Below, in pieces: positions 22,971 to 32,181 of a stretch of 43,787 nucleotides of DNA. The notes under the pieces were generated by a model. The model was not told where the DNA came from. It saw only the letters and a list, made by a program, of their open reading frames with translations, and did not search any database. The stretch covers positions 1 through 43,787 of the forward strand of contig JAEYPP010000045.1 of NCBI GenBank assembly GCA_023410575.1, given 5' to 3'. The position numbers and the translations under genes were made by a program. Each line of letters opens with the position of its first letter. The stretch's first letter is position 1. This stretch comes from Bacillota bacterium (GTDB taxonomy: Bacteria > Bacillota > Clostridia > Lachnospirales > Lachnospiraceae).

Positions 22971-24229
22971 ATCAAATAGTAACCCTTTTAAAGATGAATT
23001 TTAAACTATTGTTGAGAAATAAAGGTTTTCTCTTCTTCTTATTAATACTACCAATCCTTTCAATCCTTTTGTTAAACTTAAGAGAAGAAGATGTTAAATC
23101 GGATAGCAAAAGCGCAAAGCAAAGTATTATTGAGCTTTCCAGTGCTGATATTAGTATTGTAGATAATTCAGATTTATCTTTATATGTAATTAAGGTTTTT
23201 GATAGCTCGGAATCTAAATTAACCAATTACATATTAGAAGACTTGATTGATACTGGATTTCTATCGGTATATCGCTATCATTCCGAAGATATGACAAGAG
23301 AAGAAATTGAGCAAAAGGCTCAAGACAATGCTAACAACGATCGAATAGGAACGATCTTGTACTTTTCACCTGAGTTTGAAAAAGACATTCTGAATGGTCA
23401 ATCAATAAATTCACTTCAAATCTATCGGATATCTCAAGATGAACGACAAGATATCGTGGAAGAAGCGATTCAAAGATCATTACAGACGATTGTGAATTTA
23501 TCACAATATCAAGAGAGAAGTATTGAGAACTTATTGGTTGCATTACAATTGGAAGATGATAAGCTCCCTCAAATAGAAGTAGTCGAAATTAGTAATCCTA
23601 AGGTGGAATCCCTTGATCGTGCACAACGAGGATATCAAAAAAATATAGGGTATTCATTCGCAATCCTTTCGTTGGGACTTTTATTCTGTGGCGTTTTCGT
23701 TGCAAATACTGTTATTGAAGAAAGAGAGAATCGGGTTTTTACAAGAATAACGTTGACAAAGGCTAATATTAAAACTTATATTATCTCAAAATTGTTAATT
23801 TCTGTGCTGATTTCTGGGTTACAAACTGTTATAATTGGGGTAGGTATCTTTTTCTTCACTCAGCAGGAATTTGGAATCAGTAGTTTCAACTATTTGTTAC
23901 TTACCTTTCTTTTGGGACTGATATTTAATACCTTAAGTCTGTGTGTTGGTACGCTTTTAGGCAATGCCATGGCAACTAATTATGCGGTATTTGGCCTTTG
24001 GTCAATAACGTGTATGATATCAGGCTTATATTTTAATATTAATAATAGTTCTGAAGTTATGATCAATTGTTCTAATCTTGCTCCACAGAGATGGTTTATG
24101 AAGGCTACTGAGATGTTAATGCTTGGAGATACATCGGCATATGGTATGATACTAACTGTAACAATAGCTTTTCTTACTTTAATACTAAGTATAGGAGTTG
24201 CAGGTTTAAAATTAAAACATGAGGAGTAA
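22967..24229 (+). CDS. ABC-2 type permease, second subunit
   Basis: 420 aa from ATG 22967. First helix GFLFFLLILPILSILLLNL (~18-36), a long extracellular domain (~40-240) and C-terminal helices. The frame reaches back to 22883 but the ATGA overlap with the first permease and AAAGGTGG upstream decide for 22967. The larger external domain may help recognise or shed the exported compound, as thought for LnrN-type subunits (inference). Confidence 0.86.
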   Translation: MNQIVTLLKMNFKLLLRNKGFLFFLLILPILSILLLNLREEDVKSDSKSAKQSIIELSSADISIVDNSDLSLYVIKVFDSSESKLTNYILEDLIDTGFLSVYRYHSEDMTREEIEQKAQDNANNDRIGTILYFSPEFEKDILNGQSINSLQIYRISQDERQDIVEEAIQRSLQTIVNLSQYQERSIENLLVALQLEDDKLPQIEVVEISNPKVESLDRAQRGYQKNIGYSFAILSLGLLFCGVFVANTVIEERENRVFTRITLTKANIKTYIISKLLISVLISGLQTVIIGVGIFFFTQQEFGISSFNYLLLTFLLGLIFNTLSLCVGTLLGNAMATNYAVFGLWSITCMISGLYFNINNSSEVMINCSNLAPQRWFMKATEMLMLGDTSAYGMILTVTIAFLTLILSIGVAGLKLKHEE

Positions 24230-24312
24230 AGGGCGAAAGAAAAATTCTTTCATCCGGGTTTACTTTATGAGAATGAATGCAAGTACTCATTCCCAGTACA
24301 TGGAGGATAATT

Positions 24313-25440
24313 ATGAAGGAACACGTGAGAGAGAATTACTTTCTGATACTAAAACTGGTATTAGTTCTCTTATTAGAAGGATTCGTTATTATTGATAGCC
24401 ATGTTTTATCAGGAACATCTAGCAAGGCGCTCCTGTTTTCTGCATTCTTTATAGCCGCAATTACTTACTGTGAGTTTGCTAAAAAGATGAAAAAAATAGG
24501 GTGTCTGGTTCTTGAAGGTTGTTTCGTATTGATGTTGATGATATTTGTTGAACAGGAATTTGCATTACTATTGGCCATTTGGATATTAGATATTGTATCA
24601 GCAAAAAAGATCGCTATTTCTTGGTATCTGACTGCTTTTTTGACCTTCTTATTTTTGGACTATAACGCAAATCGATTCTTGATAGTAAGTTTCATTATTA
24701 TGATTTATCTTCAGAATTCGGTTGTGATACGTTCTTATAAAGCACAGCAAAAAGAGGATGAGTTATCGGAGTGGAAGTTAAAGCAGAGTTTAAACCATAA
24801 TGAATCCATGTATCGTGAGGAAATCAGCAGAAACTTATTATCAGCAGAAAACAGCATTTTGGTGGAAAAATCTAGACTGTCTCAGGCATTACACGATAAA
24901 TTTGGCCATAGCATTAACGGATCAATTTATCAATTAGAAGCTTGCAAGGTAATCATCAATCAGGATCAGGAAATCTGTGAAAAGAAGATTCAGGCCGTAA
25001 TTGATAACCTACGTAACAGTATGGATGAGATTAGAGAAATTCTAAGGAAGGAACGTCCAGACAAATATAAATTGGCTGCGTTACAATTACAAGGCCTATG
25101 TGATGATTGTAGAAAAATTGGAATTGATGCTACTTGTAACATTAGTGGGAACTTGTCTGATACTCCTTCGAAATACCTGGATATTATTCTAGACAATGCG
25201 TTTGAAGCTGTTTCCAATGCCCTAAAATATGCCCATTGTTCTAAACTTGAGATAAAAATTGTTGTCTTAAATCAGATGATTCGTTGCTCAATTTCGGATA
25301 ATGGTGTTGGCTGTGAAGAGATTATTGATGGTATGGGTTTATCTGGTATGCGTAACCGAGTGAGAAGTGTAAATGGTATACTAGATTTTACATCAGAAAT
25401 TGGATTTTCGATTAATATGCTGTTTCCATTGGAACATTAG
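24313..25440 (+). CDS. Sensor histidine kinase, NarL-partner type
   Basis: 375 aa. Residues ~8-145 carry about five or six membrane helices with short loops, a membrane-embedded sensor. A coiled linker (~150-185) leads to the phosphoacceptor H194 in QALHDKFGHSINGS, followed by the HATPase domain (N-box LDNAFEAVSNALKYA, G1 ISDNGVGCEE, G2 GMGLSGMRNRV). No extracellular domain is present, so it likely senses its ligand in the membrane or through the adjacent exporter. GGAGG before ATG 24313 rejects the longer frame from 24277. The response regulator follows after 24 bp. Confidence 0.9.
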   Translation: MKEHVRENYFLILKLVLVLLLEGFVIIDSHVLSGTSSKALLFSAFFIAAITYCEFAKKMKKIGCLVLEGCFVLMLMIFVEQEFALLLAIWILDIVSAKKIAISWYLTAFLTFLFLDYNANRFLIVSFIIMIYLQNSVVIRSYKAQQKEDELSEWKLKQSLNHNESMYREEISRNLLSAENSILVEKSRLSQALHDKFGHSINGSIYQLEACKVIINQDQEICEKKIQAVIDNLRNSMDEIREILRKERPDKYKLAALQLQGLCDDCRKIGIDATCNISGNLSDTPSKYLDIILDNAFEAVSNALKYAHCSKLEIKIVVLNQMIRCSISDNGVGCEEIIDGMGLSGMRNRVRSVNGILDFTSEIGFSINMLFPLEH

Positions 25441-25464
25441 GGTGGGGAATGCAGGGGGTAGTGT

Positions 25465-26094
25465 ATGGATAAAATAAAGGTGATAATAGCAGATGATAGT
25501 GACTTTGTACGGGATGGTATGAGAGTTATCTTAAGTGTAGATGAAGAATTCGAAGTGGTTGGTTGTGCTACTAATGGGTTGGAGGCAGTTAACTTAGCAA
25601 AAGTTAATAAAGCAGATGTAATTCTTATGGATATCCAAATGCCTGAAATGGATGGAATCGAGGCAACGAAAGAAATTGTGTCACAAAACTTAGGAAAAGT
25701 ACTGATTCTAACCACCTTTGATGATTACGAACTAGTAAAAAGGGCAATACATAATGGTGCAAAAGGATACTTCATTAAGAACCATAAACCAGAGCAATTA
25801 AAGCAAATGATAAAATCCATTCACAGTGGTGCGAGTGTTATGGAGGGAGGAATTTTAGAAAAACTTACGGCTGGAGAAAGTGCTGCTTCGGACAGCTTCC
25901 TAACTGAGAATCTAACTTTAAGAGAACTTGATATTATAAAAGCAGTAGCAGAGGGACTTTCGAATAGGCAGATTGCAGAAAAACTTTTTATTAGTGAGGG
26001 AACGGTTAAAAATTACATTAGTACTATTTTAGAAAAAGAAAATCTATCCCATCGAACGGCTCTAGCAGTTTATTATCTAACTGGTAAAAAATAA
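25465..26094 (+). CDS. NarL/LuxR-type response regulator
   Basis: 209 aa. Receiver domain 1-125 with acid pair D10-D11, phosphoacceptor D56 (ILMDIQMP), T83 and K105. LuxR-type helix-turn-helix at ~145-205 (LTLRELDIIKAVAEGLSNRQ, then ISEGTVKNYISTIL). Expected to be phosphorylated by the kinase encoded just upstream and to activate the exporter operon; the palindrome at 20995 is a candidate site. AGGGGG lies 7 nt before the ATG. Confidence 0.93.
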   Translation: MDKIKVIIADDSDFVRDGMRVILSVDEEFEVVGCATNGLEAVNLAKVNKADVILMDIQMPEMDGIEATKEIVSQNLGKVLILTTFDDYELVKRAIHNGAKGYFIKNHKPEQLKQMIKSIHSGASVMEGGILEKLTAGESAASDSFLTENLTLRELDIIKAVAEGLSNRQIAEKLFISEGTVKNYISTILEKENLSHRTALAVYYLTGKK

Positions 26095-26126
26095 AAATTG
26101 AAAATATTACAGATTTGTTCCTTTAG

Positions 26127-26156
26127 TTGAAAATGTATTTCGTCATAGTTTATAAT
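26127..26156 (+). promoter_or_regulatory. Promoter for hypothetical gene
   Basis: TTGAAA (26127-26132) and TATAAT (26151-26156), 18-bp spacer. Confidence 0.5.
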
Positions 26157-26191
26157 TTTAAATGGAGAAATTTCATCTTAGAGGAGGCAAT

Positions 26192-26839
26192 ATGAGCATC
26201 GAATTACTAAAACAAACAATTGCTCTTATAACAAAAGATAAGATGGAAATTTATGAGGAGTTTGAAGAGAAACGAACTGCAATTATTGAACAGTTGAAGC
26301 CATATATTAGGACTGAATTACAGAATATAATTGAAAACGAGGTTAAAGAATACCCTAGTTATACGATGGAATTAGGTTTAAAGAAACTAAAAGATATGAA
26401 AGAAGACCTTAAGGCCTTGTTATTCAATGCAAACGCAATGACAACTGATATTTTGTCGGATGATATATATTGGCTTCATGTCAATTATACGATTGATGTG
26501 AATAATGATAGACAGAAATATCAGAGTAATGGGTTAGCCAAAGATAAAATTTTTACTGGGATTAAGCTTCTGATTGGTAAAGCAGGTGAGATACTGATTC
26601 ATTATGGCTATGAAAGGGTTGGTGCAAGTTATTCTATTAATTCAAAGTGGCAACGTAACGATAACGGTGAAATTGTATATGGAGCGAATTTTGGACTATT
26701 AATACCAAACAAGGTTGATGATCTAATCAATTGCTATTCGAGTGACATGGAACGTTTGCATGATATCATATACAAACAGATGAAGTTAACGAAAGAATTA
26801 GAACAACAGGAAGCAATTATGCTTTGGAATGAAGCATAA
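26192..26839 (+). CDS. Hypothetical cytoplasmic protein
   Basis: 215 aa from ATG 26192, chosen for AGAGGAGG directly upstream; the frame itself opens at 26162. The N-terminal ~90 residues are rich in Lys/Glu heptads and probably form a coiled coil (IALITKDKMEIYEEFEEKR, KKLKDMKEDLKALL). The C-terminal part is globular with YWLHVNYTIDVNN and YGANFGLLIPNKVDDL. No signal, membrane or metal motif. Family not recognised. Its 3' end faces the metallopeptidase gene with 17 bp between stop codons and no clear terminator. Confidence 0.6.
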   Translation: MSIELLKQTIALITKDKMEIYEEFEEKRTAIIEQLKPYIRTELQNIIENEVKEYPSYTMELGLKKLKDMKEDLKALLFNANAMTTDILSDDIYWLHVNYTIDVNNDRQKYQSNGLAKDKIFTGIKLLIGKAGEILIHYGYERVGASYSINSKWQRNDNGEIVYGANFGLLIPNKVDDLINCYSSDMERLHDIIYKQMKLTKELEQQEAIMLWNEA

Positions 26840-26856
26840 TTCATTTTGATGTTTCG

Positions 26857-27510
26857 TTAAATTGTCATAAAAAAACCTAAGCGATCAAGATAATCCTGGT
26901 GAGATTTATAATTTTCATCGTAAGAGCCAACTTTTCTCCAAAATGAACGATCATGATTGAGATGAAAGATATGACACAATTCATGGATAATAACGGAATC
27001 GATCACAGGGAGTGGGGCCATGCTCAATCGATAATTAAAGGTTAACTCTCGGTTGCTATTACAAGTTCCCCAAGCTTTTGGATTATCTACAATAGTGATA
27101 CTTTTACTCCGTACATTCATTAAAGATTCAAAGTAACGAACTCTATCTCTAATGATTCGCTTTGTTTCTTGGGTGTAGAAACGTTTTAGTTCAATTTGAA
27201 TCTGCTCTTTAGATTCCATTGTGATATCTAAAAGCTGTGCCATTGTATAAACCTTCCCAAGATAAAGGAAATTCTCAGACTCTACATATTCTTTTTTATG
27301 TGAAATATAAACCTTATTTTCTATTCGGTTATAAACGCGCAAGATTTGCTTGCGGTTGGAAAATAAATATTTTTGTATTTCTTCTTCGGTTGTTTTTTTC
27401 GGTACACGAAGTGAGACAAGTCCTTCTGGACTAATTTCGATGCTTAATTTTGTTCCTTTTGTATAAGTAATATTACAATATATTTCTTTATCTTCTAATA
27501 TAAATTGCAT
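26857..27510 (-). CDS. YgjP-like zinc metallopeptidase domain protein
   Basis: 217 aa. Zinc site HELCH at 176-180 with third ligand H186 (HELCHIFHLNHDRSFW), preceded by KAWGTCNSNRELTFNYRLSMAP, the conserved stretch of the YgjP/DUF45 family related to SprT and M48 peptidases. The N-terminal 90 residues are a beta-rich region (SIEISPEGLVSLRVPK...). Probably a cytoplasmic protease; no family member has a well-known substrate. AAAGAGA is ~8 nt before the ATG on the minus strand. Diverges from the small membrane protein at 27606. Confidence 0.85.
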   Translation of the reverse strand: MQFILEDKEIYCNITYTKGTKLSIEISPEGLVSLRVPKKTTEEEIQKYLFSNRKQILRVYNRIENKVYISHKKEYVESENFLYLGKVYTMAQLLDITMESKEQIQIELKRFYTQETKRIIRDRVRYFESLMNVRSKSITIVDNPKAWGTCNSNRELTFNYRLSMAPLPVIDSVIIHELCHIFHLNHDRSFWRKVGSYDENYKSHQDYLDRLGFFMTI

Positions 27511-27605
27511 TGTATTCTCTTTCTGTAATGTTAATATGATGGTTGTCTAGTCTAAATGAATGATGCTGCACATATGATGAAGAAAACGGATTTGTAGAGG
27601 TTTTT

Positions 27606-27812
27606 ATGGAAATAAAAGACCCCAAAGTAGTACGAATACAGAGAATCAAAGGCCTATTAGGACGAATTATTCTAGCGTGTATCATCTTCATCTTTTTATT
27701 TATAGGTAGGTTACTCTCTTTAGAAATATTGCAGTACAGTACGGATTCCATTATAGAACAGCTTCAAAATAACGATTGGCTTGATTATATGGAAGAAAAA
27801 ATAAAAAGTTAA
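27606..27812 (+). CDS. Small single-TM protein
   Basis: 68 aa: a basic N-terminus (KVVRIQRIKGLLGR), one membrane helix (IILACIIFIFLFIGRLLSL) and a 25-residue acidic tail (IIEQLQNNDWLDYMEEKIK). AGAGG is 6 nt before the ATG. Inside-positive topology suggests an outer-facing acidic tail. No known family; it may be a real short membrane gene, given the good start and the spacing from the divergent neighbour. Confidence 0.55.
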   Translation: MEIKDPKVVRIQRIKGLLGRIILACIIFIFLFIGRLLSLEILQYSTDSIIEQLQNNDWLDYMEEKIKS

Positions 27813-27955
27813 TTCGAGTGAATTATATCATATAATATCAAAAAAGTAATCATTATAGAGTCTGTGATGAATAAAAAAAGACGTAAAAATAGATTAAAAT
27901 TACATTAAAATAAAATTTAACCAGAAATTACCTTTAATTACAAAAGGTGATATGC

Positions 27956-28034
27956 TATAATTTAGGCTGTTCAAATATTCTAATATGAGGTTTCTTGTTT
28001 TGTATTACGAGAAACACTATAAAATTATTAGAAT
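27956..28034 (+). promoter_or_regulatory. -10 element and hairpin leader of NatA-like operon
   Basis: TATAAT at 27956-27961 (no good -35) is followed by nested inverted repeats: ATTCTAAT (27977-27984) with ATTAGAAT (28027-28034), and GTTTCT (27990-27995) with AGAAAC (28009-28014). The structure would form in the 5' leader ~35 bp before the ATPase start. Confidence 0.4.
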
Positions 28035-28069
28035 GTGGAAATTACTATTTGTAGAAAAGAGGATTTACT

Positions 28070-29002
28070 ATGTCATTAACAATTAACAATGTTACAAAAA
28101 AGTATGGTGATAAGACGGTTGTTGATAATATTAGTTTTGCAATCAACCAACCTGGCGTATACGCTTTACTTGGAACTAATGGAGCAGGTAAAACAACTAC
28201 AATTCGTATTATACTAGGAATGCTAGCTCATGATGCAGGTGAGGTTTTATGGGATGGTAAGCCATTAGATCCTATTAAGACGAATGTTGGTTACTTAGCA
28301 GAAGAGCGTGGACTTTATCCAAAATATTCTTTATTGGATCAATTACTTTACTTTGCGAAATTAAAGAATGTACCTAAGAAGACTGCGATGGAACGTATCA
28401 AAGATTGGTCAGAAAAATTACAAGTGAATGAATATGTGTTTCCAGCAAAAAAAGGTAAGAAAAATTCAAAAGCAAATCGTGCAGATCAATTAAGTAAAGG
28501 TAATCAGCAAAAGATTCAGCTAATGGCTGCTTTGATTTCTGATCCAAAACTGATTGTATTAGATGAGCCATTAAGCGGATTGGATCCAGTAAACACTGAT
28601 TTGTTTAAGAACATTATTCGCGATGAAATCGCAAAAGATAAGTTCTTAATCATGTCAAGTCATCAGATGCCTACGATTGAAGAATTTTGCTCCGATATTA
28701 CAATTATGAATCGAGGAAAGGCAGTTCTTCAAGGCGATTTGAATGTCATTAAGAAGAGTTACGGTCGTGTTAATCTCTTTGTAAAATGTGATTTAGATAT
28801 TGATCAATACATACGTGCATTTGAACTGCGAGTAATCGAAAAGACACCAAGCCAGTACCATCTGAAAGTAACGAGTGAGGCTCAGGCAATGAAATTCTTA
28901 ACAAAGTTAGTGGAAGATAAGATTCCAGTAATCAAATTTGAATTACGTGAACCATCTTTACATGAAATCTTTGTAGAAAAGGTAGGGGATGTACATGAAT
29001 AA
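28070..29002 (+). CDS. ABC transporter ATP-binding protein (NatA-like)
   Basis: 310 aa: Walker A GTNGAGKTT (~37-45), signature LSKGNQQKIQLMAAL, Walker B LIVLDEPLSGLDP, switch His in MSSHQMPTIEE, and an ~80-aa C-terminal domain found in NatA/EcsA-type exporters. An insertion KKGKKNSKANRADQ sits just before the signature. Works with the two permeases directly downstream. NatAB of B. subtilis exports sodium; the cargo here is not certain. Confidence 0.9.
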   Translation: MSLTINNVTKKYGDKTVVDNISFAINQPGVYALLGTNGAGKTTTIRIILGMLAHDAGEVLWDGKPLDPIKTNVGYLAEERGLYPKYSLLDQLLYFAKLKNVPKKTAMERIKDWSEKLQVNEYVFPAKKGKKNSKANRADQLSKGNQQKIQLMAALISDPKLIVLDEPLSGLDPVNTDLFKNIIRDEIAKDKFLIMSSHQMPTIEEFCSDITIMNRGKAVLQGDLNVIKKSYGRVNLFVKCDLDIDQYIRAFELRVIEKTPSQYHLKVTSEAQAMKFLTKLVEDKIPVIKFELREPSLHEIFVEKVGDVHE

Positions 29003-30329
29003 GAGTAAGATTGCAGGATGGAAGGATGTGTTTTCCTTCACTCTTATTCAGACAGTGAAGAGTAAAGCCTTTATTGTATCCTTTATTATCCTATTTACAG
29101 CATCGCTTGTCACAATGCCAATCATAAATATGATATCTGGAAACGATAATGAGATTATAGAATATCACATTCAAAAAGTTTATGTAAATGATCAAAGCCA
29201 ATTATCCGAAACTGCTTTTTTACCAGTACTTACAGAAGGCATGTTTGGACAAGTAGTATTTGTAGCCCTTAACGAAGATTATAATACTTTATTAAAGCGT
29301 ATTGAAACAAAGGAGACAACATCTGTAGTTCTTGATATCACTTCAAGTGAGGACGGTTTTAATTTACACTTTACAAAAGCTAGTAATGGTGAAGTAACAA
29401 AAACGGAAACTCAGAAATTAGGAGATATAGTAGTAGAAGCATTTGATTCCTATAAGATGGAAAAGTTAAACATCTCAGAAGAACAAATTGAATTAATAAG
29501 TTCTGAAGTTGAAACAAGAGTAACTACTACAGATATCAATGGTAATGCAGTAGTAGAAGAAAACACAAAGATTTCAGACGCACAATTTTGGTTTGTTTTT
29601 GCAATTTTATTTATTGTAATGATGGTTACGACAATGTCAGGTTCTCAGATTGCATCATCAATTGCAAGTGATAAATCAACTCGTGTTGTAGAATATTTAT
29701 TAACCTCGGTTAAACCGTTAGCGTTAATGGTTGGTAAGATTCTTGCAATGTTAGTGGCAGTTTTGGGTCAGATTATTCTCATATTAATTGGGGTAGTAGT
29801 ATCGAATACTATAACCTCATCTATGAATAACGAGGAGAGCCTACTTCAAAAGTACTTACCTACAGAAGTCTTATCGAATTTTAATTTCGTTAATATTGTT
29901 TTATGTATTTTGGTCATAGCTCTTGGATTGGTCTTTTTTGCAACTTTAGCTGGGCTTGCAGGAGCAACTGTTAGTAAAATTGAAGAGCTCAGTGAAGGCA
30001 TGACAATGTTTACAGTGCTTGTAATGGTAGGAGCTTACACGGCCGTTTCTGCTCTTAATATCCTAAAGGGAGCAGGTACGAATGGTTTCACAACCTTTGT
30101 ATTATTATTCCCTTTATCTTCACCATTCCTACTACCAGGTGCAATCATTATTGGTAAAGTAAACATTGCAATGACCTTTGGTTCGATTATATTACTTATT
30201 GTTTCTGTATGTCTATTGATGCGCTTTGTAGCACGTATTTATGAGACATTGATTCTTCATACTGGATCAACAATCTCCTTCAAAAAATTATTTGGAATGG
30301 CAAAAGAACTAAAGAAGGAGGGAAAATAA
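28995..30329 (+). CDS. ABC transporter permease (NatB-like), first
   Basis: 444 aa from ATG 28995; the frame also has an ATG at 28989, but AGGGG is spaced 6 nt from 28995. It overlaps the ATPase gene by 8 nt (coupled translation). Layout: first helix ~25-45, extracellular domain ~50-190, then six helices with SDKSTRVVEYLLTSVKPLALMVGKI in the conserved cytoplasmic coupling region typical of NatB/ABC-2 subunits. Confidence 0.88.
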   Translation: MNKSKIAGWKDVFSFTLIQTVKSKAFIVSFIILFTASLVTMPIINMISGNDNEIIEYHIQKVYVNDQSQLSETAFLPVLTEGMFGQVVFVALNEDYNTLLKRIETKETTSVVLDITSSEDGFNLHFTKASNGEVTKTETQKLGDIVVEAFDSYKMEKLNISEEQIELISSEVETRVTTTDINGNAVVEENTKISDAQFWFVFAILFIVMMVTTMSGSQIASSIASDKSTRVVEYLLTSVKPLALMVGKILAMLVAVLGQIILILIGVVVSNTITSSMNNEESLLQKYLPTEVLSNFNFVNIVLCILVIALGLVFFATLAGLAGATVSKIEELSEGMTMFTVLVMVGAYTAVSALNILKGAGTNGFTTFVLLFPLSSPFLLPGAIIIGKVNIAMTFGSIILLIVSVCLLMRFVARIYETLILHTGSTISFKKLFGMAKELKKEGK

Positions 30330-31655
30330 ATGAATAAATTTCATGGTTGGAAAACGGTCTTTAATTTTACGTTTAAAAATGCTTGTGGAAAAGGTTACAA
30401 ATTTATTACTACGTTAATTGCTCTTATTATTATTGGTGTATTAGTATTAGTTAATATACTAGTGGCAAAACCTGATGAAGCAAATAAACCGTCTAATATT
30501 AAACAAGTTACAGTTTTGGACCAGAGTGGATTAACGCCAACAGATTATGCTACACTTATGCCACAAGTAGATCTAGTTAAATTTGGGTTGACAAACTTCA
30601 CAATTAGCGATGCTAATTCAAAAGAAGAGGCGGCTCAGAAATTGGAGGAAACGACAACTACTGGTGTAGTAGTAAGTATTACAGCGAAAGAATCTGGATA
30701 CTTAATGGAAGCAATTATTCCTTCAGAGTCTGTAATTTCCGAAAGTGATTGTAATGAATTATTAGAAAGTATGAGTAACTGTTTTCAGGAAAATAAGTTA
30801 AAACAAGCAGGATTAACGTTAGAGCAATCGACTATTTTAATGAAACCAGTAGTTTCATCTTATCAAAGTGTCGGAGAAGATACAAATATTGTAACTATTT
30901 TAGTAAAAATCTTAGTTCCAATGGCCTTTGGTTTAATTATGTACTTCCTCATATTCATTCATGGACAGACGGTAAGTAAGTCAGTATCAACGGAAAAAAC
31001 ATCAAAACTAATGGAGACTTTATTAACAAGCATTCATCCTTATGCATTAATTACTGGTAAGATATTTGCAATCGCTAGCACTGCAATCCTTCAATTTTTA
31101 TCTTGGATAGTTGCGACTATTGTTGGACTTTATGGTGGAAATTATATTGCGCATTCTATTTATCCAGAATATGAGAACTCGATTGTCACGTTAATTAGTT
31201 ACTTACGTGATAACATCGGAGAATCAGCATTGACCTTACCATCGATTATTGTGGCAATATTAATTTTTTGTATTGGATTTTTATTTTACTGTGTTCTTGC
31301 AGGTATGGCAGGATGTATCGTATCAAAACCAGAAGATGTTGCAAGTTCACAAGGGATTTTTATCTTCCCAGTTATAATCAGCTGGTTAGTGTGTTACCTT
31401 AGTGCTGCAGCTGAGAATGTTGCGGTATTAAAGATAGCGAGATTTATACCATTTACGATACCTTTTAGTGTTCCTGCAGATTTACTTACTGGTACTATTA
31501 GTATATTCCAAGGAATTGTATCCTTAGTAATTTTATTTGCTGTCTCATTACTTTTAATAATGTTTTCTGCAAGAGTTTATAAAGGTCTTGTGTTGTATAA
31601 TGGTGAGAAAATCAGCTTTCAGAAAATTATTCAAGTGGTAAGAGCAAAACAATAA
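30330..31655 (+). CDS. ABC transporter permease (NatB-like), second
   Basis: 441 aa, beginning directly after the stop of the first permease with GGAGGG in its 3' end. It is a paralogue of that protein: FHGWKTVFNFTFKN parallels GWKDVFSFTLIQT, and TEKTSKLMETLLTSIHPYALITGKI parallels the same coupling region. Helix 1 at ~25-43, extracellular ~50-185, six C-terminal helices. The two probably form a heterodimer. Confidence 0.88.
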   Translation: MNKFHGWKTVFNFTFKNACGKGYKFITTLIALIIIGVLVLVNILVAKPDEANKPSNIKQVTVLDQSGLTPTDYATLMPQVDLVKFGLTNFTISDANSKEEAAQKLEETTTTGVVVSITAKESGYLMEAIIPSESVISESDCNELLESMSNCFQENKLKQAGLTLEQSTILMKPVVSSYQSVGEDTNIVTILVKILVPMAFGLIMYFLIFIHGQTVSKSVSTEKTSKLMETLLTSIHPYALITGKIFAIASTAILQFLSWIVATIVGLYGGNYIAHSIYPEYENSIVTLISYLRDNIGESALTLPSIIVAILIFCIGFLFYCVLAGMAGCIVSKPEDVASSQGIFIFPVIISWLVCYLSAAAENVAVLKIARFIPFTIPFSVPADLLTGTISIFQGIVSLVILFAVSLLLIMFSARVYKGLVLYNGEKISFQKIIQVVRAKQ

Positions 31656-31689
31656 TGAGATAATTATAATAAAGATTCAAAGCGAGCGA

Positions 31690-31735
31690 AAAATCCCATT
31701 GGATTTCTTATAGGAAATCTGATGGGATTTTCTGT
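31690..31735 (+). terminator. Intrinsic terminator after NatAB-like operon
   Basis: AAAATCCCAT (31690-31699) with ATGGGATTTT (31722-31731), inner ATTTC/GAAAT stem, followed by CTGTT. Confidence 0.7.
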
Positions 31736-31744
31736 TAAAATCTA

Positions 31745-31800
31745 TTGACTTTTAATAACTAATGAAATAGACTACAAATATAAAGTCTAATCCATTAGAC
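31745..31800 (+). promoter_or_regulatory. Promoter overlapped by inverted-repeat operator for BlaI-type repressor
   Basis: -35 TTGACT (31745-31750), 17-bp spacer, -10 TAGACT (31768-31773). Two overlapping inverted repeats cover the -10 and start: TAGACT(31768-31773)/AGTCTA(31784-31789) and GTCTAA(31785-31790)/TTAGAC(31795-31800). The first arm extends to GACTACA, similar to the ACTACA/TGTAGT half-sites bound by BlaI and MecI. Autorepression by the downstream gene product is the simplest reading. Confidence 0.65.
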
Positions 31801-31813
31801 GAGGAGGTTGCAT

Positions 31814-32179
31814 ATGGAAATACCGAAAATTTTTGAAAGTGAATACCGCTTTTGTTTGATTATGTGGGAACATGAGCCAGTTACAACTACGGAACTTGTA
31901 ATTCTATGCCAAGAACAGTTAGGATGGAAACGAACGACAACTTATACTGTTATCAAACGTCTTGGTGAACGTGGTGTACTGGAAAATAAAAATGGTATTG
32001 TTACATCTCTGGTTTCCAAGGAAGAAGCACAGGCATCTGAGCTTGACGAACTTGTAGAGAAAAAATTTGAAGGCTCATTACCTGCGTTTGTGGCAGCGTT
32101 TACTAAACACAAAAAAATAACAAAGGATGACATCGATGAAGTGCAACGAATGATTGACCGCATACGAAATGGAGGCTAA
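31814..32179 (+). CDS. BlaI/MecI/CopY family transcriptional repressor
   Basis: 121 aa from ATG 31814 (GAGGAGG 6 nt upstream; the frame opens at a TTG at 31808). Winged helix at ~5-70 (FCLIMWEHEPVTTTELVILC, then TTTYTVIKRLGERGVLENKNG) and C-terminal dimer region that is cut by the BlaR1-type protease in known systems. Followed 2 bp later by such a protease. No beta-lactamase gene is nearby. Confidence 0.9.
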   Translation: MEIPKIFESEYRFCLIMWEHEPVTTTELVILCQEQLGWKRTTTYTVIKRLGERGVLENKNGIVTSLVSKEEAQASELDELVEKKFEGSLPAFVAAFTKHKKITKDDIDEVQRMIDRIRNGG

Positions 32180-32181
32180 TA

